From Massilia sp. UBA2604 (GTDB lineage: Bacteria; Pseudomonadota; Gammaproteobacteria; Burkholderiales; Burkholderiaceae_D): a stretch of 12,739 bases of DNA. The notes beneath the pieces are model-generated. The model was given only the letters and a program-made list of their open reading frames with translations, made no database searches and was not told the DNA's origin. The stretch is from assembly GCA_002339265.1 (NCBI GenBank), contig DDKG01000212.1, positions 1-12,739 of the forward strand, given 5' to 3'. Positions 7,323 through 12,739 of this stretch are shown piece after piece. A program made the translations under genes and the position numbers. The first letter of the stretch is position 1. Each line of letters starts with the position of its first letter.

Positions 7323-10288
7323 TCCGCCTGGCCGGGGCCCAGCGCAATCGCCAGCGTGACCCGGGTGCCGGCCGGGCCGCTGTCGATGCGCAGCCTGGCG
7401 CCGATCTGAAGGGCGCGCTCGCGCATGCCTTGCAGGCCGAAGTGGCCAGGCTTGTCGCTGGCGCATCCGCCCGCGCCATCGTCGCTGACGGTCAGCGCCA
7501 GGCCGCGCTGGGCCATCTCGGCGCTGAGCCGGACGGCGCCAGGCGTGTGCCGCAGCGCGTTGAGCAAGGCTTCGCGCACGATCGCATGCACGTCGCGGCG
7601 CAGGCGCACCGGCAGCCGCTCGACCGCTCCCGGCGCCGCCGCCAGTTCCAGGCGCTGGCTGCCGCCCGGGAGAATCAGGTCGACGTCGCGCAGCAATCCC
7701 TGCCAGAAGGCGTCGGCATTGGCGAAGCCCTGGCGCAGGCCCTGCACTTCGTCGCGGCCTTCTTCCAGCACCCGTTCGGCGTTCTCCAGCACGCGCTCGA
7801 ACTCGGCGCGCGCCGGGCTGTCGCTCGGCAGGCCGGTCAGCACCGAGTGCATCCGCAGCAGCATGCCCTGCACGCCCTGCAGGAAGGTATCGTGCAGGGC
7901 GCGGGCGATCGATTCGCGCTCGCGCATGCGCGCCATCAGCTCGCCTTCGATGCGCTCGGCCAGGCGACGGGTGCGCCGCCGGTACACCCACGCGGCCAGC
8001 AGCAGGACGGCCAGGACGCAGGCGGCGAGGAACCACCAGGTCTGGAACCAGTGCGGCGGGATATGGAAGGCCAGGCTTGTCACCGGGCCCGGTACGCCGC
8101 TCTCGTTGATGGCCATCACCTCGAAGGTGTGGGCGCCGGGACGCAACCGCTGGAAGAAGGCGCTGCGGCGCGTCCCAGCATCTTCCCATTCCTGACTGCC
8201 GGCCAGGCGATAGCGGAAGCTCACCTTCTGCGGCATGCGCAGGCTGGGCGCCGTGTAGTCGATCTGGACGTTCTCGGTACCCTGGTCCAGTGCCATGTCC
8301 TTGCCGACGGCGTAATGGCGCCCGCCGCTCGACAGGCCGATCACCTCGGCCGCGGGCGTCGCCGGATTGGGGGCAGTCTTGCGCGGATCGATCCAGGCCA
8401 GGCCGCGCTCGCCGGCTAACCAGAGCGTGCCGTCGCCTGCGATCGCGGCCGTGCGCGACAGCATGCGCGACACGCCGCCGCCCAGGTAGCCGTCGGCGGC
8501 ATCGAACAGCCGGCCGCGCAGCGGGACGCCCGGGTCGTTCATCGAGCGCGTCCAGTCTTCGAGCGTGACCCGGTAGATGCCGCGCTCGGCATTGATCCAG
8601 CGCACGCCGGCGGCGTCGGTGACGATGCCGCTGGCCGCGCCGATACCGTCCGGCGCGGCAACGGCGAGTCGGCGGAAGCGGCTACCTTCCAGGATCTGCA
8701 TGCCGTCTTCCCCCGACACCAGCAAGGGCGTTCCGGGGAAGATGAGACTGAACTTGCCGACGTCCAGCCCGTCCTGAGCGTCGTATTCGCGCACCGCGTC
8801 GCCATCGACGATGCGCAGGCGGTTGCCGTTCAGGCCGAGGTAGCTGCGGCCGGCGGCGTCGAACGCCACTTCATGCGGCTGGTCTTCCCTGACCGGCGGG
8901 CGGGTCCAGCCGCCGTCGCGGTAATGCCAGGCGCCCATGCGGCCGGTCCAGAGCCAGATCTCGTCGTTGCCGGCCGAAAGGCGCCGGGGCCGGACAGTAT
9001 CGGCGGCTGCGCTGACCGCCGGCGGCAGCGGGATGTGCTCGATACCGGCAGGGCCATGCCGTTCGACGCCGTGCTGGCCTCCGTACACCAGCGTGCCGTC
9101 CGGCGCCCGGTCGAGCACGCGGGTGGCAATGGGGTCCGGCAGCTCGCTCACCTTGCCGTTCTCGATGCGGACCAGGCCGGCCGTATCGTCCAGCCGCTGG
9201 ACCCGCGCCGCGACGATGCCGCCGTCCGGGTGCCGGGCCGGGTGGGAAGTGCCGCGGTCGAGCAGTTGCGGGACCATGTGCACGACGTGGTCGCGCAGCC
9301 GCTCCAGCCCCGAGGGCGTGCCGACCCAGATGCTGCCGTCGCGGTCTTCCATGAGTGACAGGACCGACAGGCTGGTCATCTGCCAGGGCTGGTCGAGCCT
9401 CTCGGCTGCGCCGACCGGCGTGAAACGCTCACTGTGTTGCCGCTCGGCCGGGCGCAATACGCAGACACCGAGCGGGCAGTTGCCGGACCAGACGTTGCCG
9501 TCGCGGTCGAACAGCGACTGATAGGTGTTGGCGCTGCCGGGCTGGACGGGTATGCGGCGCGGCGCCGGCGGGGCCACCCGCTCGAACTGCTTGCCGAGCA
9601 CCAGCCATACGCCGCCATCCTGCGCTTCGAGCAGCATCGCATCGCCGCGCACCTGACGCACCAGCCGAAAGCGTTGTGCACCGGCTTCGCGCAGGTAGAG
9701 CGCGGCGCCGTCGGTGGCCCAGACCCGGCCGGCGCCGTCGGACAGAACGTATTCGGCGCGGGCGCCGCCATAGCCCTGCTCCGGCCCGACCCGCACGACG
9801 CGCCCGCCCTCGACCCGGAACAGGCCGCGCCAGCTGGCGACCCAGGGCGCGCCATCGGCGCCGAGCGAGATGGCAAAGACGCTGCCGCTCTGTTCAGGTG
9901 TGAGCAGATGGTGATAGCGCCCCTTGCGCAGTACGCTCAGGCCCCCGTTGCCGTGGCCGATCCACAGATCGCCGCCAGGTCCGGGCCGCAGCGCGCTGAT
10001 ATTGTTGTTCTGCGGGCGGCTGCCGTCGATGGACTCGAACGGCAGGAAGCGCAGGCCGTCGAAGCGCAGCAGTCCGGCGTAGCGGCTGCCCACCCACAGC
10101 CAGCCATCCTCGCTGCGTGCCAGCGCATCGACGTAGCGCGGCGCGCCTTCCAGCTCGCCCCAGCGCTCATGGCGATAACCGTCCAGCGCGACGGTTGGGT
10201 CGAGCGCCAGGGCGGCCGGGGAGATGGCGCACGATAGTACGAGAAGTGTCGCGCGCAGCCAGGCCTGGAATCGGTAAATGATACTCAT
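7208..10288 (-). CDS. Sensor histidine kinase with periplasmic two-component propeller
   Basis: A 1026-residue membrane sensor kinase. A signal peptide (about 1-28, cleavage after ALA) is followed by a large periplasmic region of propeller repeats of the form DGxxWxG. Examples are SEDGWLWVGSRYAGLLRFDG, GGDLWIGHGNGGL and DRDGSIWVGTPSGLERL. Then come a Y_Y_Y domain (about 680-743) and one membrane helix (about 751-769). The HisKA_3 dimerisation domain has the phosphorylatable histidine H799 in RALHDTFLQG. The HATPase domain has the N-box REALLNALRHT (905-915), DDGAGG (936-941) and GLQGMRER (951-958). All catalytic motifs look intact, so it should be active; such kinases normally phosphorylate a NarL/LuxR-type regulator, but none is in the window. 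Residues 985-1026 are an extra S/T/P/R-rich tail coded mostly antisense to the DUF1275 gene. It starts 50 bases after the AraC-type gene and may be co-transcribed with it. Confidence 0.93.
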   Translation of the reverse strand: MSIIYRFQAWLRATLLVLSCAISPAALALDPTVALDGYRHERWGELEGAPRYVDALARSEDGWLWVGSRYAGLLRFDGLRFLPFESIDGSRPQNNNISALRPGPGGDLWIGHGNGGLSVLRKGRYHHLLTPEQSGSVFAISLGADGAPWVASWRGLFRVEGGRVVRVGPEQGYGGARAEYVLSDGAGRVWATDGAALYLREAGAQRFRLVRQVRGDAMLLEAQDGGVWLVLGKQFERVAPPAPRRIPVQPGSANTYQSLFDRDGNVWSGNCPLGVCVLRPAERQHSERFTPVGAAERLDQPWQMTSLSVLSLMEDRDGSIWVGTPSGLERLRDHVVHMVPQLLDRGTSHPARHPDGGIVAARVQRLDDTAGLVRIENGKVSELPDPIATRVLDRAPDGTLVYGGQHGVERHGPAGIEHIPLPPAVSAAADTVRPRRLSAGNDEIWLWTGRMGAWHYRDGGWTRPPVREDQPHEVAFDAAGRSYLGLNGNRLRIVDGDAVREYDAQDGLDVGKFSLIFPGTPLLVSGEDGMQILEGSRFRRLAVAAPDGIGAASGIVTDAAGVRWINAERGIYRVTLEDWTRSMNDPGVPLRGRLFDAADGYLGGGVSRMLSRTAAIAGDGTLWLAGERGLAWIDPRKTAPNPATPAAEVIGLSSGGRHYAVGKDMALDQGTENVQIDYTAPSLRMPQKVSFRYRLAGSQEWEDAGTRRSAFFQRLRPGAHTFEVMAINESGVPGPVTSLAFHIPPHWFQTWWFLAACVLAVLLLAAWVYRRRTRRLAERIEGELMARMRERESIARALHDTFLQGVQGMLLRMHSVLTGLPSDSPARAEFERVLENAERVLEEGRDEVQGLRQGFANADAFWQGLLRDVDLILPGGSQRLELAAAPGAVERLPVRLRRDVHAIVREALLNALRHTPGAVRLSAEMAQRGLALTVSDDGAGGCASDKPGHFGLQGMRERALQIGARLRIDSGPAGTRVTLAIALGPGQADQASWPAPPSRPSTRTASSTTGTIASTHRKAASGTVDR

Positions 10289-10338
10289 TCCCGGATTGTT
10301 GCAGCTAAATCCCTTCCGGTCCAGTCATCGGGGCCTGT

Positions 10339-11376
10339 TCAGGCGGCCTGTTCGCGCCATGCTCCCGGGTTCATTCCGCTCCATTCGCGAAACGCGTGGG
10401 TAAATGCGCTCTGTTCCTGGAAGCCGAGCAGGAAGGCGATGTCGACCAGGCCCAGTTCGCGCCGGCGCAGGTAGTCCTGGGCCAGGCCGTAGCGCACCGC
10501 ATCGAGCACCTGCTGGAAGCTCGTTTCCGCTTCGGCCAGCTTGCGCTGCAGGGTGCGCGCCGACAGCCCCAGCTCGGCCGCCACCGGCGCCAGGCGCGCC
10601 TCGCCGCCGGCCAGGCGCGGCAGCAGCGCGGCGCGCACGCGCGCCACGATCGGGTCGGCCCGGGCCGCGCGTTCTTCCAGCAGCCGTTCGGCGTGATGCA
10701 GCAGCAGCGGGTACAGGCTGGTATCGGCGTTCGGTACCGGCATCGCCAGCAGGGCGGCATCGACGGCGGCGCAGTTCAGCGGCGCGCCGAACTCCGGTGC
10801 GATGCCCAGTACGCGCAGGTATTCGGCGCTGCCGTGGCCCGGATCGGGATGCGTCAGGCGCAGCGCCAGCGGCATCAGGGGCCGCCCGGCCAGCCAGCTG
10901 CCGAACACGCGGATGCCCGCGAACACGCTTTCCACCAGGTGCCGGTTGGCGTCGGGGTAGTGGCTGATCCATTCGTAGTGCGCGCGGGCGCCGTCGAGCG
11001 CCAGGCTGCTGCGGCCCAGGTCGTGGGCCAGCGATTCGTAGCGCTGGGTGAGTTCCAGCGCATGGCCGAAGCTGTTGCAGGCCAGGAGCAGCATGCCGTA
11101 GGCGCTATAGGTGGCGGGGCGCGCTTTCTCGCCCACGTGCAGGCCGAAGAACGGGTCGTGCGCCAGCCGCGCGCCGGCTTCGAGCAAGCCGATGTAGCGT
11201 CGTACGGGCAGGCTTTCGGGCAGCGGATCCAGCGCGCCAGGGGGCAGGCCCGCGGCCTCGGCCAATGCAGGAAGGGTAAGGCCGCGCTCGAGGGCGGTTT
11301 CCAGCAGGGGCTGCAGGTAGGAACCGGTCACGCGCGCGCCGTCAGGCGGTGGCGCGATAGAGCAAGGCTGTGTCAT
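10339..11376 (-). CDS. AraC-family transcriptional regulator with arabinose-binding-like N-terminal domain
   Basis: A 345-residue DNA-binding regulator. The N-terminal part (about 20-215) resembles the arabinose-binding-like domain (PF12625) of OruR/ArgR-type AraC proteins, including ARLAHDPFFGLHVGEKARPATYSAYGMLLLACNSFGHALELTQRYE. The C-terminal part has two helix-turn-helix motifs: LAPVAAELGLSARTLQRKLAE at about 262-282 and LVDIAFLLGFQEQSAFTHAFREWSG at about 310-334, ending in MNPGAWRE. The effector is unknown; members often respond to small metabolites or lipids. It is divergent from the FAD-binding oxidase gene (110 bases between starts), the classic place for a local regulator, and precedes the histidine kinase by 50 bases on the same strand. 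The ATG at 11374-11376 is used; a downstream GTG (before TGSYLQPLL) is a possible alternative, and no strong ribosome binding site is visible for either. Confidence 0.92.
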   Translation of the reverse strand: MTQPCSIAPPPDGARVTGSYLQPLLETALERGLTLPALAEAAGLPPGALDPLPESLPVRRYIGLLEAGARLAHDPFFGLHVGEKARPATYSAYGMLLLACNSFGHALELTQRYESLAHDLGRSSLALDGARAHYEWISHYPDANRHLVESVFAGIRVFGSWLAGRPLMPLALRLTHPDPGHGSAEYLRVLGIAPEFGAPLNCAAVDAALLAMPVPNADTSLYPLLLHHAERLLEERAARADPIVARVRAALLPRLAGGEARLAPVAAELGLSARTLQRKLAEAETSFQQVLDAVRYGLAQDYLRRRELGLVDIAFLLGFQEQSAFTHAFREWSGMNPGAWREQAA

Positions 11377-11486
11377 GAAAGCGCAATACGGTTGGCGGGA
11401 GCGACTTTAATGTGATAACCGAGGTAACACTTGGGGCGATACCAAGCTGGCAAAAAGAGCAATAGCAGTATAACGGAAAGTCATTG
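11377..11486. promoter_or_regulatory. Divergent control region between the AraC regulator and the FAD oxidase
   Basis: This 110-base AT-richer gap must hold the promoters of both genes. An imperfect 19-base dyad at 11412-11430, GTGATAACCGAGGTAACAC, pairs at 6 of 9 positions and is a candidate operator. A second small inverted pair, CTTGG (11430-11434) with CCAAG (11442-11446), follows it. No convincing -35/-10 pair was found on either strand, which would fit promoters that need an activator. Confidence 0.35.
11475..11480 (+). promoter_or_regulatory. Ribosome binding site for the FAD oxidase
   Basis: GGAAAG lies 6 bases upstream of the ATG at 11487-11489, supporting that start. Confidence 0.55.
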
Positions 11487-12739
11487 ATGCGGCGTTGGAA
11501 CGGTTGGGGTGACGAGTCGATTACGGTGCAGCTGGAAGGGGAGGCGCGCGCCTTCCTCGGCGCACGGCTGGGCCGGGGCACGCCCCCGCAGGACGCCACC
11601 TTCGAACAAGCCTGCGCCGGCCTGCCCCCTGGCCGCCTGCCTTCCCATCTGCTGATCGACGCCAGCCCGGCCACGCGCGCCCGCCATGCCCTCGGCCAGA
11701 GCCTGCCGGACTGGCTGCGCCTGCGCCACGGCCGCCTGGGCAACGTGCCCGACGGCGTGGCCTTTCCCGAATCCGGCGCCCAGGTGCGCGAGCTGCTGGC
11801 CTTCGCCGCCCAGCACGACGCGGTAGTCATCCCCTATGGTGGCGGCACCAGCGTGGCCGGCCACCTGGACGTGGGCCACAGCTCCAACGGCGGCCTGCGC
11901 CCGAGCCTCTCCATCGACATGGGCCGCATGCGCGCCATGATCTCGCTCGACCGCGAGGCGCAGTTGGCCTGCTTCGGCGCCGGCGTGACCGGTTCCGACC
12001 TCGAAGCGCAGCTGCGCGCCCACGGCTACACGCTGGGCCACTATCCACAATCGTTCGAATATTCCACGCTCGGCGGCTGGGTCGCCACCCGCTCGTCGGG
12101 CCAGCAGTCGCTGCGCTACGGCCGCATCGAGCAGCTGTTTGCGGGCGGGCGCATCGAGACGCCGTCCGGCACCCTCGACATCCCGACCTTCCCGGCCTCG
12201 AGCAGCGGCATCGACCTGCGCGAGATGGTGCTCGGTTCCGAGGGCCGCATGGGAGTGCTGACCCACGCCGCAGTGCGCATCAACCGCCTGCCCGAGCACG
12301 AGGCCTTCCACGCGCTGTTCTTCGCCGACTGGGAACACGCGGTGCAGGCGGTGCGAACGCTGGCCCAGGCGCGCCTGGGACTGTCGATGCTGCGCCTGTC
12401 GAACGCCAGCGAGACCCGCACCATGCTGGCGCTGGCCGGCCACGGCCGCCAGGTGGGATTGCTGGAGCGCTACCTGGGCTGGCGCGGCTGTGGCCGCGAC
12501 AAATGCATGCTGTTGGTCGGCGCCAGTGGCGCCCGCGGCCAGGCGCGCGAGGCGCTGCGCGCGGCGGTGGCGCTGGCGCGGCGCCTGCGCGGGGTGCACG
12601 TCGGCCGCGCCCTGGGCGAGCGCTGGCGCCGCAATCGCTTTCGCAGCGTCTACCTGCGCAATGCGGCCTGGGAGCAGGGCTATGCGATCGACACGGTGGA
12701 GACGGCGCTCGACTGGCCGCACGTGACGCAGGCGGTGAC
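11487..12739 (+). CDS. FAD-binding oxidase, alkyldihydroxyacetonephosphate synthase-like (3' end missing)
   Basis: The first 417 codons of an open frame that runs off the right edge. It belongs to the PCMH/VAO flavoprotein group. The FAD pyrophosphate loop is IPYGGGTSVAGH at about 115-126. It is followed by FEYSTLGGWVATRSSG (190-205) and MVLGSEGRMGVLTHAAVRI (from M247), which match the STLGGW and GSEG..GV blocks of AGPS. The late segment YLRNAAWEQGYAIDTVETALDW also matches AGPS rather than plain glycolate or lactate oxidase subunits. AGPS makes the ether bond of ether lipids in eukaryotes; the substrate of such bacterial homologues is unclear. The AGPS active-site tyrosine and C-terminal histidines would lie beyond the window, so activity cannot be judged. 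The ATG at 11487 has GGAAAG 6 bases upstream. It is divergent from the AraC-type regulator, which probably controls it. Confidence 0.88.
   Translation, partial: MRRWNGWGDESITVQLEGEARAFLGARLGRGTPPQDATFEQACAGLPPGRLPSHLLIDASPATRARHALGQSLPDWLRLRHGRLGNVPDGVAFPESGAQVRELLAFAAQHDAVVIPYGGGTSVAGHLDVGHSSNGGLRPSLSIDMGRMRAMISLDREAQLACFGAGVTGSDLEAQLRAHGYTLGHYPQSFEYSTLGGWVATRSSGQQSLRYGRIEQLFAGGRIETPSGTLDIPTFPASSSGIDLREMVLGSEGRMGVLTHAAVRINRLPEHEAFHALFFADWEHAVQAVRTLAQARLGLSMLRLSNASETRTMLALAGHGRQVGLLERYLGWRGCGRDKCMLLVGASGARGQAREALRAAVALARRLRGVHVGRALGERWRRNRFRSVYLRNAAWEQGYAIDTVETALDWPHVTQAV

Noticed and set aside
6956..8419. 487-codon plus-strand open frame across the DUF1275 gene end and opposite the kinase
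   Set aside because: It overlaps the DUF1275 coding frame on the same strand and the kinase on the other. No domain is seen and the sequence is low-complexity.
11447..11474. Possible promoter CTGGCA-16-TATAAC before the FAD oxidase
   Set aside because: Transcription would begin near 11481, downstream of the GGAAAG ribosome binding site at 11475-11480, so the message would lack it. The true promoter is probably further upstream.
11481..12722. 413-codon minus-strand open frame opposite the FAD oxidase
   Set aside because: The plus-strand frame from 11487 has clear flavoprotein motifs and a ribosome binding site; the minus frame is its shadow.

Overview
This is a GC-rich window with the dense, mostly gap-free layout of a betaproteobacterial chromosome. 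The dapC-dapD-(type IV pilus ATPase)-yffB-dapE-prmB gene order, the protein sequences and the palindromic intergenic repeats suggest an Oxalobacteraceae member of the Massilia/Telluria/Duganella kind. That placement is my inference from gene families and order, not from a database search. No rRNA, tRNA, CRISPR array, insertion sequence or prophage gene is visible.

Region 1 (1-6475, all minus strand) is a lysine/diaminopimelate block. It is read from a probable promoter near 6446-6475 in the order dapC, dapD, a PilT/PilU-family ATPase, the ArsC-like yffB, dapE and prmB. The start of a YheS-like ABC-F ATPase follows and runs off the left edge. dapD, dapC and dapE are three consecutive steps of the succinylase branch (tetrahydrodipicolinate to LL-diaminopimelate), supplying peptidoglycan and lysine. 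yffB and dapE overlap by 4 bases. PrmB modifies ribosomal protein L3. The pilus ATPase has no obvious metabolic link to its neighbours. Two different palindromic repeat doublets sit in this block: one between prmB and the ABC-F gene (311-420), one between dapD and the pilus ATPase (4200-4286).

Region 2 (6549-11376) holds a DUF1275 (YoaK-like) membrane protein on the plus strand. Converging on it from the minus strand is a 1026-residue sensor histidine kinase (periplasmic beta-propeller, Y_Y_Y domain, one membrane helix, HisKA_3 and HATPase). The two genes overlap tail to tail by 115 bases, so the kinase ends in a 42-residue tail coded almost wholly antisense to the membrane-protein gene. No response regulator is present. 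The gene upstream of the kinase is instead an AraC-family regulator with an arabinose-binding-like N-terminal domain.

Region 3 (11377-12739) is a short divergent promoter region followed by a plus-strand FAD-binding oxidase. The oxidase resembles alkyldihydroxyacetonephosphate synthase (AGPS) and is cut by the right edge. The AraC-type regulator is its natural candidate regulator.

I see no clear new defence or mobile system. The items most worth checking are the antisense-coded kinase tail, the orphan kinase beside an AraC regulator and an AGPS-like gene, the pilus ATPase inside the dap operon, and the two repeat families.
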